Positions 1 to 6,181 of a DNA stretch of 6,181 nt are shown here, piece after piece. The DNA is taken from contig QQUD01000871.1 in the NCBI GenBank assembly GCA_008501785.1, forward strand, positions 1 through 6,181, read 5' to 3'. This DNA comes from Chloroflexota bacterium (GTDB lineage: Bacteria > Chloroflexota > Anaerolineae > Promineifilales > Promineifilaceae). The notes beneath the pieces are model-generated. The model ran no database searches, was not told the DNA's origin, and saw nothing but the letters and a program-made list of their open reading frames with translations. The translations under genes were made by a program, and so were the position numbers. Within the stretch, counting starts at the first letter, position 1. Each line of letters begins with the position of its first letter.

Positions 1-247
1 GGTTGGCATTCCCGAGGATGACCGGCTGGAGATGCAGCACTCCGTCATACGCCGTAAAGGACTAACCATGCGTGTTTGCCGCCGGATGAAACACACCTAT
101 CCCCGTGCTATCCGTCTCGCAACATCTGGTCTCGTAGACCTACATAGCATGATCAGCCACCGCGTCCCACTCACAGAAACCCCCACCGCCTTCGAAATGA
201 ACACTAACTACACTGACAATGTAGTGAAAATCATTGTTGATGTGTGA
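1..247 (+). CDS. Zinc-dependent alcohol/polyol dehydrogenase (MDR family), C-terminal fragment
   Basis: This is the last 81 residues of a gene that begins left of the window; the frame is open from base 2 to the TGA at 245-247. The fragment reads [11 protein letters not shown], then [24 protein letters not shown], a SHRVPLTE stretch, and ends NVVKIIVDV. That series matches the C-terminal catalytic-domain tail of sorbitol/xylitol-type medium-chain dehydrogenases, where the '[11 protein letters not shown]' block and 'THRFPL...AFE' block are familiar. The enzyme would oxidise an alcohol or polyol with NAD(P)+ in the cytoplasm. The zinc ligands and Rossmann fold lie outside the window, so the substrate cannot be judged. 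A Met codon at 32 is internal and not the start. It converges on mocR with a 66-bp gap. Confidence 0.8.
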   Translation, partial: VGIPEDDRLEMQHSVIRRKGLTMRVCRRMKHTYPRAIRLATSGLVDLHSMISHRVPLTETPTAFEMNTNYTDNVVKIIVDV

Positions 248-313
248 TTTAGTTGTCCATTGATTGTTGTTCGTTGCTCGTTGATTGTTCAATAAAAAAA
301 CTTTTTGAGTTGT
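248..313 (-). terminator. Weak U-tract terminator candidate in the convergent adh/mocR gap
   Basis: On the minus strand, just after the mocR stop, AACT-CAAAA-AGTT is followed by a run of T (AGTTTTTTTATTG). The stem is only about four to seven weak pairs, so this is a poor intrinsic terminator, but its position after mocR and the T-run fit one. The rest of the gap is low-complexity TTGATTGTT-type sequence with two copies at 260-268 and 281-289. Confidence 0.3.
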
Positions 314-1786
314 TTATCTCATCAATTGTTCTATTGCTGCATTCAGCCGCCGTATTCCTTCATCAATTTTTTCCGGGGCTTGCGTGGCAAAATTGAGACG
401 CAAAAATTGTATACCTTCTTCTGGGGCGGGGAAAAATCGACTGCCTGGGGCAAACTCAACGCCTTCAGAAATTGCTAACGGCAGCAATTCGTCAGTTGAA
501 ATGCCTGCTGGCAAACGCACCCAAACAAACAATCCTCCATTTGGATGCATCACCTGCACATCATCAGGCAAATGATGCACAATGGCTGCCAGCATCGCAT
601 CACGTCGTTTGCGGTACAAACGTGTGGACCGCCGCAGGTGTATTTGATAACGACCAATCGTGACATATTCATTCAGTGTCCGTTGGATGAGTGTTGATGT
701 TGTTAAATCAGTCACTTGTTTTGCCTGCACCAGACGGTTGAAAATCGGCCCATCGGCCACTAAATAGCCCACGCGCAGACCGGGCATGAGCATCTTTGAG
801 AATGTGCCTACGTAGATGACACGTCCGCCAGGGTCGAGTGCTTTGATGGCTGGTTGGGAACGGCCGTTATATCGCAAATCCCCTACAAAATCATCCTCCA
901 AAATTGGCAAATTATAGCGGCCCGCCAGCTCAATCAATGCACGCCGCCGCGTCCCACTCATGCAAACCCCAGATGGATTTTGAAAATTTGGAATCGTGTA
1001 GAGCAGTCGCGGATGGTATTGTTGCAATAGCGGCTCCAGCCGTTCAAGTTGCAGCCCGTTTTCATCAATAGGTACTCCCACAATCTTCAAGTCACACGAG
1101 CGAAACAAATCAAGCGCCACATTATACGTGGGCTTTTCCACCAAAATCACATCCCCAGGCTTCAGCAAAACCTGACATATCAATGCCAACGCTTGTTGTG
1201 AACCAGACGTAATCAACGTTTGTTCCGGATGGGTTCGAATCCCCTGACTAGCCAACAGATGCGTGATTGTGTTTCGTAAAGCGAGATCGCCAGCACCAAG
1301 TTTGCCATATTCCAAAGCGGAAACACCCTCATTCCGAAAAACGGTTTGCATCGCTTTGTAAAAATCTTTTGCTGGGAAGTGTTTAGGGTCGCCAACACCA
1401 GTAAATGAAATGATGTTTTGGTTTGTTGGTTGGTTTGTTTGTAAATCGATATTTGTGTTTGGTATCTGTTCCTCGTGTTTGATCAACTCTCTCTGCCATA
1501 AAGGCCAGGAAATCGGTGCGTTTTCTTTTTTAATGGATTGTGATGTAATTGGTTCCATCACAAAAGACCCGCTGCCTTCTCGACTGCCAATCAACCCTTC
1601 GCTTTCTAAATTTCCATACGCATTTTGCACAGTGATGCGACTGACGCCTAAATCTTGCGCCAGCTTTCGACTGGCAGGTAGTCGTATTCCGGCAGGTAGA
1701 TGACCTGACAAAATTTGTTCACGCAAATAGTTTTGAATTTGTTGGTACAATGGGATTGAATTTTGCCGGTTGATTGGAATTCGCAT
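314..1786 (-). CDS. MocR/PdxR-type transcriptional regulator (GntR wHTH fused to an aminotransferase-like domain)
   Basis: The 490-residue protein has a GntR-type winged helix at about residues 1-76 (IPLYQQIQNYLREQI, then LPASRKLAQDLGVSRITV, closing with REGSGSFV). A polar linker (about 77-125, rich in T, N and Q) leads to a fold-type I aminotransferase domain to the C terminus. PLP-site features visible there are SGSQQAL (194-200), PNFQNPSG (266-273), EDDF (297-300), the Schiff-base lysine in GTFSKMLMPGLRVGY (K331), and FLRLNF with R463 as the probable carboxylate-binding arginine. The length is typical of MocR. Such proteins use PLP or a PLP-amino acid adduct as effector and often control vitamin B6, GABA or amino acid genes. 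The ATG at 1786 is preceded by GGGGA at 6 nt. It is divergent from the aldo/keto reductase, its most likely target. The PLP domain could retain aminotransferase activity, but the wHTH makes regulation the main role. Confidence 0.9.
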   Translation of the reverse strand: MRIPINRQNSIPLYQQIQNYLREQILSGHLPAGIRLPASRKLAQDLGVSRITVQNAYGNLESEGLIGSREGSGSFVMEPITSQSIKKENAPISWPLWQRELIKHEEQIPNTNIDLQTNQPTNQNIISFTGVGDPKHFPAKDFYKAMQTVFRNEGVSALEYGKLGAGDLALRNTITHLLASQGIRTHPEQTLITSGSQQALALICQVLLKPGDVILVEKPTYNVALDLFRSCDLKIVGVPIDENGLQLERLEPLLQQYHPRLLYTIPNFQNPSGVCMSGTRRRALIELAGRYNLPILEDDFVGDLRYNGRSQPAIKALDPGGRVIYVGTFSKMLMPGLRVGYLVADGPIFNRLVQAKQVTDLTTSTLIQRTLNEYVTIGRYQIHLRRSTRLYRKRRDAMLAAIVHHLPDDVQVMHPNGGLFVWVRLPAGISTDELLPLAISEGVEFAPGSRFFPAPEEGIQFLRLNFATQAPEKIDEGIRRLNAAIEQLMR

Positions 1787-1840
1787 TGCTTTTCCCCAAA
1801 ATATAGTCAGGATTGAATGAAATTGTGATAGATAATGCCA

Positions 1841-1919
1841 AATTGCCTGATTTATGAATTGGTATTAATAAATTCAGGTAATTCTGGCTCTATAAATAAG
1901 TCCAGATAGAAATTATAAT
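1841..1919. promoter_or_regulatory. mocR-akr divergent control region: repeats plus a TATAAT box for the reductase
   Basis: A perfect TATAAT at 1914-1919 can serve as the -10 of the reductase gene, giving a leader of about 36 nt. No good -35 exists at the right distance (TATAAA at 1891-1896 is the 17-bp-spaced hexamer), which fits an activator-dependent promoter. Upstream are a 9-bp-period direct repeat AATTCAGGT/AATTCTGGC (1871-1888), an inverted pair AATTGCCTG (1841-1849) and CAGGTAATT (1875-1883) with one mismatch, and TCTGG (1883-1887) facing CCAGA (1902-1906). MocR regulators commonly bind spaced direct or inverted half-sites, so these are operator candidates. No convincing mocR promoter was identified on the minus strand. 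Confidence 0.4.
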
Positions 1920-1961
1920 TGTAAGTACATTAATAAGTCAATTTAAAAAGAGGAACGACTG

Positions 1962-2939
1962 ATGAAACGTAAACTTGGACGAAGTGATATTGAGATTAGC
2001 GCAATGGGGATGGGATGCTGGGCAATCGGTGGCCCATTTTGGGCGGATGAAACGCCATTGGGATGGGGTGAGGTAGATGATAACGAATCGATTCGTGCCA
2101 TTCATACCTGCCTCGATTTGGGCGTTAATTTTTTCGATACGGCAAATATTTATGGTACAGGACATAGTGAGAGAGTTTTGGCCCGTGCATTTGAAAATCG
2201 TCGTGATCAAGTTGTGATTGCGACCAAATTTGGAGCGGTTTTTGATGAGGAAACTCGTCAGGCAACAGGGGGCGATGCTTCTTCTGAAGGTATTCGTAAA
2301 GCGTGTGAAGATTCACTGCGACGTTTGAACACGGATTATATCGATTTGTACCAATTCCATTTCAATGATCACCCTGTTGCCGAAGCTGGCGAAGTGCGTG
2401 ATACGCTGGAGGCATTGGTTAAAGAAGGCAAAATTCGTACCTACGGATGGAGCACTGATTTTCCAGACCGGGCACGCTTTTTTGCTGAGGGTGCTAATTG
2501 CAGCACCATCCAGTTAGAAATGAATGTGATCGATGAAAATCCTGAAGTGATTGCCATTTGTGAAGAATTTAATCTGGCAGCCATTAACCGAGGCCCTTTG
2601 GCGATGGGATTGCTTACCGGAAAATATAAACCAGGAACGAAGCTGGGGGCTGATGATGTGCGTGGCACACAAAGCCCTGAATGGATGAAGTATTTCAAAG
2701 ATGGCGAACCGACGCCAGAGTGGATTGATAAAGTCACAGTGATACGTGACATTCTTGTGAGTGATGGACGCACGCTGGCACAAGGTGCGTTGGCCTGGTT
2801 GTGGGCACGCAGCGAAAAGACAATTCCGATTCCTGGAATCCGCACCGTTGCCCAGGCTGAAGAAAATTGTAAGGCAATGGCATTTGGCCCCCTGAAGCCG
2901 GACCAAATACGTGAAATAGATACGATTTTAGGAAGATAG
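1962..2939 (+). CDS. Aldo/keto reductase
   Basis: The 325-residue protein is a full-length (beta/alpha)8 NADPH-dependent aldo/keto reductase, probably cytoplasmic and soluble. The catalytic tetrad is present: D59 and Y64 in FDTANIYG, K89 in ATKFG, and H133 in DLYQFHFND. The C-terminal cofactor signature IPIPGIRTVAQAEEN (288-302) and the N-terminal LGRSDIEISAMGMGCWAIGG are typical of the bacterial AKR11-13-like group. It would reduce aldehydes or ketones to alcohols; the substrate cannot be read from sequence. The start is set by AGAGGA at 1949-1954, 7 nt before the ATG. It is divergent from mocR, which raises the possibility of a pyridoxal reductase role, but this is inference only. A terminator follows within 25 bp, so the gene is probably monocistronic. 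Confidence 0.93.
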   Translation: MKRKLGRSDIEISAMGMGCWAIGGPFWADETPLGWGEVDDNESIRAIHTCLDLGVNFFDTANIYGTGHSERVLARAFENRRDQVVIATKFGAVFDEETRQATGGDASSEGIRKACEDSLRRLNTDYIDLYQFHFNDHPVAEAGEVRDTLEALVKEGKIRTYGWSTDFPDRARFFAEGANCSTIQLEMNVIDENPEVIAICEEFNLAAINRGPLAMGLLTGKYKPGTKLGADDVRGTQSPEWMKYFKDGEPTPEWIDKVTVIRDILVSDGRTLAQGALAWLWARSEKTIPIPGIRTVAQAEENCKAMAFGPLKPDQIREIDTILGR

Positions 2940-2960
2940 TAAAGTGTTTGCTCAAAAGTA

Positions 2961-2990
2961 AGCCCAGATTTGAGTCTCGGCTCTTTTTGT
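2961..2990 (+). terminator. Intrinsic terminator of the aldo/keto reductase gene
   Basis: AGCCCAGA (2961-2968) pairs with TCTCGGCT (2975-2982) with one C-C mismatch and a 6-nt loop, followed directly by CTTTTTGTT. It lies 22 bp after the akr stop codon, as expected for a Rho-independent terminator. Confidence 0.6.
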
Positions 2991-3051
2991 TCCTGACTAT
3001 TGACCAATGTTTCATATGACATTTGGGTAAGACAAAGAAGTTTTGAGTTTG

Positions 3052-3094
3052 TATAATTTTTGTGCAATTTTTATAGATAGGAGCAACTTTGCTC
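3052..3094 (+). promoter_or_regulatory. Candidate distal promoter and small palindrome upstream of ferredoxin
   Basis: A perfect TATAAT lies at 3052-3057, without a recognisable -35 at 16-18 bp. About 24 bp downstream is a perfect 6-bp inverted repeat, GAGCAA-CT-TTGCTC (3081-3094), that would fall early in the transcript and could be an operator or a tiny hairpin. A second possible promoter closer to the gene is TTGGCA (3110-3115) with TATATT (3135-3140), but its 19-bp spacer is long. Neither is strong evidence alone. Confidence 0.3.
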
Positions 3095-3164
3095 TAAACT
3101 CAGGTTAAATTGGCAGAATTAAAATTTCACAGAATATATTATTTATATTCGGGAGGATATTAAA

Positions 3165-3359
3165 ATGGCAATGAAAATTACGGAAGAATGTTTGGTTTGT
3201 GGTGCTTGTGTAGATGAATGCCCAGTTGAGGCGATTACTGAAGGCGATGATATTTTTATCATTGATGCAGACCTCTGCGTTGAATGCGAAGGCCACAACG
3301 ATTCACCTTTGTGCAGCGAAATTTGCCCCGACCCCGATGAATGCATCGTAAAAGCATAA
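3165..3359 (+). CDS. 2[4Fe-4S] ferredoxin, small Alvin-like type
   Basis: This 64-residue acidic protein has two cysteine clusters. The first is C9-x2-C12-x2-C15-x3-C19-P; the second is C38-x2-C41-x8-C50-x3-C54-P. The eight-residue insertion between the second and third cysteines of cluster II, and the short C-terminal tail, are marks of the Allochromatium-type ferredoxin rather than the compact clostridial type. It would carry electrons at low potential between cytoplasmic oxidoreductases. An additional cysteine, C60, lies in the tail. The start has a very strong GGGAGG (3151-3156) 8 nt before the ATG. A second Met, two codons later, is less well placed. The gene stands alone between two terminators, so its redox partner is not in the window. 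Confidence 0.93.
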   Translation: MAMKITEECLVCGACVDECPVEAITEGDDIFIIDADLCVECEGHNDSPLCSEICPDPDECIVKA

Positions 3360-3422
3360 TACAATTTTTAGTTCACACTCAATGATTTGGCTATTTGCTG
3401 TAATGGCATAAGCTAAATTTTG

Positions 3423-3457
3423 CAGAAAAGGCCAGGTAATCTACCTGGCCTTTTCTG
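3423..3457 (+). terminator. Strong Rho-independent terminator after ferredoxin
   Basis: A perfect 16-bp inverted repeat (CAGAAAAGGCCAGGTA and its complement TACCTGGCCTTTTCTG) flanks a 3-nt loop, ATC. The stem core is GC-rich and the flanking A and T runs give a U-tract in both directions. It lies 63 bp after the ferredoxin stop and would also block transcription arriving from the right on the minus strand. Confidence 0.9.
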
Positions 3458-3521
3458 ATCCTCATTAAGTTTGTGGTAAACAAATCAAGTTGCCACCATG
3501 ACTAAACGCATCTCATTACAA

Positions 3522-3816
3522 TGTCATTTCGACCCGTTCGGCTGCGCTCAGGGCTGGCTCCTCGAGGAGAAATCTCCACGATGCCGAATAAAGGGGGATT
3601 TCTCGGAGGATACTTCGTAGGACCTCAGCACAGGCTCTACTAAGAAAGTTGTCATTCCGAACGGAGTCTTCGGAGTGAGGAATCTTGCTTCGAGTCAGTC
3701 ATTATTCCCCGACCTCAAAGCAAGATTCCTCGGCGGACCTCGGAATGACAATTGCATGACAAGTTTCTTCCCTATTGTGTGCCGGGTCTTCTCGACATTG
3801 GTTAATCGAAATGACG
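3522..3816. repeat. Nested palindromic intergenic repeat block (GTCATTYCGA family)
   Basis: No gene is supported between 3360 and 3841; apart from the terminator and a small hairpin, most of it is this block. The outer ends are GTCATTTCGA (3523-3532) and its exact complement TCGAAATGAC (3806-3815). Inside, GAGAAATCTCC (3567-3577) faces GGGGATTTCTC (3594-3604) with one mismatch. A second complete palindromic unit sits at 3649-3751. Short elements with GTCATTYCGA ends and GAGRAATCT cores are, to my knowledge, dispersed in the intergenic DNA of several bacterial phyla as non-coding MITE- or REP-like repeats. Whether this is one element interrupted by another or a tandem of degenerate copies cannot be settled from one locus. 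Confidence 0.75.
3649..3751. repeat. Inner 103-bp palindromic repeat unit
   Basis: The ends are TTGTCATTCCGA (3649-3660) and its exact complement TCGGAATGACAA (3740-3751). An inner perfect 14-bp pair, GAGGAATCTTGCTT (3677-3690) and AAGCAAGATTCCTC (3718-3731), leaves a 27-nt loop, so the whole unit can fold as one long hairpin. Flanking arms AAGAAAGTTGTCAT (3642-3655) and ATGACAAGTTTCTT (3756-3769) extend the symmetry outward with one mismatch, offset by a duplicated ATGACA. It lacks any open frame, so any movement would need an enzyme supplied elsewhere. Confidence 0.8.
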
Positions 3817-3832
3817 GTTGTAGGTGACAACC
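3816..3832 (-). terminator. Small hairpin just downstream of the phenol-lyase stop
   Basis: GGTTGT (3816-3821) and ACAACC (3827-3832) form a perfect 6-bp stem with a 5-nt loop, 9 bp past the lyase stop on the minus strand. No U-tract follows (the sequence runs into GTCATTTCG), so it is at best a weak terminator or a 3'-end stabilising hairpin. Confidence 0.3.
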
Positions 3833-3841
3833 TGGGTCAAA

Positions 3842-5263
<1,422 letters not shown>

Positions 5264-5283
5264 TTAACTTTTTTAAAAGTAAT

Positions 5284-5335
5284 TTCCCGGAAGCTGAAAA
5301 AATTTGTTGCCGCTAGTCGTCATAGCTTCCGGGAA
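5284..5335. promoter_or_regulatory. Paired TTCC(C/G)GGAA inverted repeat in the lrp-tpl gap
   Basis: TTCCCGGAAGCT (5284-5295) and AGCTTCCGGGAA (5324-5335) are exact 12-bp complements with a 28-nt loop. Each arm also contains a self-palindromic 9-mer (5284-5292 and 5327-5335), with centres 43 bp apart, close to four helical turns. As RNA it is a stable hairpin after the lrp stop and may act as a terminator or processing site. As DNA it looks like two operator sites in front of tpl. The sequence does not decide between these readings. Confidence 0.5.
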
Positions 5336-5344
5336 GTTGAAACG

Positions 5345-5827
5345 TTATGACAGAGGCAGCGCGGTTGTGGATTTAACTTCGTTAACGACCAGACTGGTAT
5401 AAATGCGAGCAACGCCAGGGATGGGAGTGAGTCGTTTTACCAGGAAACGCTCAAGGTCTTTTTGATTGTGAATCACGACTTTGAGCAGATAATCAAACTC
5501 TCCTGTTACGTGAAAACATTCAAGCACTTCAGGTACGGCTTCGATTGCTTTGCGGAATCGCTCGACTTCCTCTGGCTGGTGCATTTGCAAACTGATGTTT
5601 ACAAAGCAGAGCATATCGAATCCTAGCCTGTCCCGATTTAGCATTGTCACGTACTCGTCGATGAATCCTGCTTGTTCCAGCCGCTTGAGGCGGGCGTGGG
5701 TAGCAGGGGGGGATAGGTTGATGTGTCGGGCGAGGTCGGCGTTGGAAATACGGCCGTTTCTCTGAAGCTCCTGCAAAATGCTTGCATCTATTTCGTCTAG
5801 CTCGTTCCCTGCTGAATATTCTATCAT
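5345..5827 (-). CDS. Lrp/AsnC-family transcriptional regulator
   Basis: The 160-residue protein has an N-terminal helix-turn-helix (about 11-56: DEIDASILQELQRNGRIS, then NADLARHINLSPPATHARLKRLEQAG). A C-terminal RAM ligand-binding domain follows (about 68-152), with HVTGEFDYLLKVV at 106-118 and the characteristic ending VKSTTALPL. Lrp-family proteins bind amino acids and form dimers to octamers that wrap spaced operator sites. The frame stays open to an ATG at 6001, but the true start is taken as 5827, because AGGAG lies 6 nt before it and Lrp homology begins here; the extra 58 residues have no family resemblance. It precedes tpl on the same strand by 90 bp, so tyrosine or another aromatic amino acid is a plausible effector, though that is inference. 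Confidence 0.92.
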   Translation of the reverse strand: MIEYSAGNELDEIDASILQELQRNGRISNADLARHINLSPPATHARLKRLEQAGFIDEYVTMLNRDRLGFDMLCFVNISLQMHQPEEVERFRKAIEAVPEVLECFHVTGEFDYLLKVVIHNQKDLERFLVKRLTPIPGVARIYTSLVVNEVKSTTALPLS

Positions 5828-5833
5828 TGAAAA

Positions 5834-5840
5834 CTCCTGA
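5834..5840 (-). promoter_or_regulatory. Ribosome binding site that sets the lrp start
   Basis: On the minus strand TCAGGAG lies 6 nt before the ATG at 5825-5827. No comparable site precedes the upstream in-frame ATG at 6001, so the short 160-residue product is preferred. Confidence 0.75.
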
Positions 5841-5861
5841 TGGTCAATGGATGTTCTGTAT

Positions 5862-5912
5862 ATTATCAAAAAATACGAATAATAAAAGGTGAACACTCTG
5901 TTTCGTATTTTT
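5862..5912 (-). promoter_or_regulatory. lrp promoter region with an 11-bp inverted-repeat operator candidate
   Basis: AAAAATACGAA (5869-5879) and its exact complement TTCGTATTTTT (5902-5912) are separated by 22 bp, with centres 33 bp apart, about three helical turns. On the minus strand GATAAT (5862-5867, five of six to the -10 consensus) lies immediately downstream, giving a leader of roughly 28 nt. The -35 is unclear (TTCACC at 5888-5893 is 20 bp away). AT-rich sites in helical phase next to their own gene are typical of autoregulated Lrp/AsnC proteins. Confidence 0.55.
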
Positions 5913-5990
5913 ATGTTAGTAGGCGAGTTGCGAGTTAGTGCATGTGGCAAAAGAAATGAAGGTGGTTGTTGAATTGGTATTTGTTGATTG

Positions 5991-6019
5991 TTGACGTTCA
6001 ATAAAAAGCATGATAAACT
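5991..6019 (+). promoter_or_regulatory. Sigma70-like promoter of the LacI-family gene
   Basis: TTGACG (5991-5996, five of six to consensus) and TAAACT (6014-6019, four of six) are separated by exactly 17 bp, and TGA just before the -10 gives an extended -10 (TGnTAAACT). Transcription would start near 6026, inside the inverted repeats that follow, about 56 nt before the start codon. Confidence 0.6.
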
Positions 6020-6068
6020 GATTCAAACAAACAAATTGATTTGTTTGTTTAGTTGTTTGAATCGGTTT
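6015..6068. promoter_or_regulatory. Overlapping inverted repeats, probable operator of the LacI-family gene
   Basis: There are two symmetries. The inner one is a perfect 12-bp repeat, AAACAAACAAAT-TG-ATTTGTTTGTTT (6025-6050). The outer one is AAACTGATTCAAACAA (6015-6030) with TTGTTTGAATCGGTTT (6053-6068), 15 of 16 complementary. Their centres are 4 bp apart. They cover the predicted transcription start, a common arrangement for autorepression. The inner centre lacks the CpG often seen in LacI operators, which is a mild argument against direct LacI binding. Confidence 0.5.
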
Positions 6069-6081
6069 GGAGTTGGAGAAA

Positions 6082-6181
6082 ATGCAACCAAAGATGGAAG
6101 ATGTGGCCCGCCATGCGGGTGTGTCAAAAAGTACGGTTTCGTTCGTTTTAAATGATAAGCCTGGTGTGTCGGAGGAGATGA
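6082..6181 (+). CDS. LacI-family transcriptional regulator, N-terminal fragment
   Basis: Only the first 33 codons are in the window; the gene runs off the right edge. They encode the LacI DNA-binding headpiece: MEDVARHAGVSKSTVSFVLN (residues 5-24) followed by DKPGVSEEM. The DVAxxAGVS and TVSxVLN signatures are diagnostic. TTGGAG (6073-6078) precedes the ATG by 3 nt and agrees with this start, though the spacing is short. The ligand-binding domain is absent, so the sugar or other effector is unknown. It is divergent from lrp across a 254-bp intergenic region. Confidence 0.9.
   Translation, partial: MQPKMEDVARHAGVSKSTVSFVLNDKPGVSEEM

Noticed and set aside
32..247. Separate 71-residue small protein
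   Set aside because: The frame is open to the left edge, and the residues before and after the Met form the continuous conserved tail of a medium-chain alcohol dehydrogenase.
1410..1703. 97-residue plus-strand open frame
   Set aside because: It is a shadow opposite the wHTH and linker of mocR, with no ribosome binding site or recognisable motif.
2441..3067. 208-residue minus-strand open frame
   Set aside because: It is antisense to the well-supported aldo/keto reductase and its terminator; its sequence shows no domain or family signature.
3522..3816. CRISPR array or structured RNA gene
   Set aside because: There are no regularly spaced identical direct repeats; the symmetry is inverted and matches dispersed palindromic repeats instead. 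No tRNA-like arms were seen.
5828..6001. Longer lrp product starting at the in-frame ATG at 6001 (218 residues)
   Set aside because: The extra 58 residues show no Lrp similarity and cover the promoter-like inverted repeat; a good AGGAG site lies right before the ATG at 5827.

Overview
The window is an ordinary bacterial chromosomal segment of moderate GC with five complete protein genes and two edge-truncated ones. Nothing in it is phage, plasmid, CRISPR or a known defence cassette. The gene mix (zinc alcohol dehydrogenase, MocR regulator, aldo/keto reductase, small 2[4Fe-4S] ferredoxin, tyrosine phenol-lyase, Lrp/AsnC regulator, LacI regulator) and the interspersed GTCATTYCGA-type palindromic repeats suggest an environmental, possibly anaerobic or facultative bacterium. 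A Chloroflexota-like lineage is my guess, held with low confidence because no rRNA or lineage marker is present.

Layout, left to right. Positions 1-247 hold the C-terminal 81 residues of a zinc-dependent medium-chain alcohol/polyol dehydrogenase on the plus strand, convergent with a 490-residue MocR/GntR-type regulator on the minus strand (314-1786). A 175-bp divergent intergenic region with several short repeats and a TATAAT box separates mocR from an aldo/keto reductase (1962-2939, plus), which ends in a probable intrinsic terminator. A 64-residue ferredoxin follows (3165-3359, plus) and is closed by a perfect 16-bp stem terminator. Positions 3522-3816 contain no gene and are filled by a nested palindromic repeat block.

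The right part, on the minus strand, is an Lrp/AsnC regulator (5345-5827) followed 90 bp later by a tyrosine phenol-lyase-type PLP lyase (3842-5254). The regulator has an exact 11-bp inverted repeat at three-helical-turn spacing in front of it. The lrp-tpl gap holds two self-palindromic TTCC(C/G)GGAA sites that also form a long hairpin. The window ends in the first 33 codons of a LacI-family repressor (6082 onward, plus), preceded by a good sigma70-like promoter whose start region is covered by two overlapping perfect or near-perfect inverted repeats.

Inferred biology: the Lrp-type protein probably controls itself and the neighbouring lyase, which would split L-tyrosine to phenol, pyruvate and ammonia. 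MocR probably controls the divergent reductase. The LacI protein probably controls its own promoter and a sugar operon outside the window. No single unprecedented system is evident. The best leads are the regulatory DNA around lrp-tpl, the active-site differences in the lyase, and the nested repeat block.
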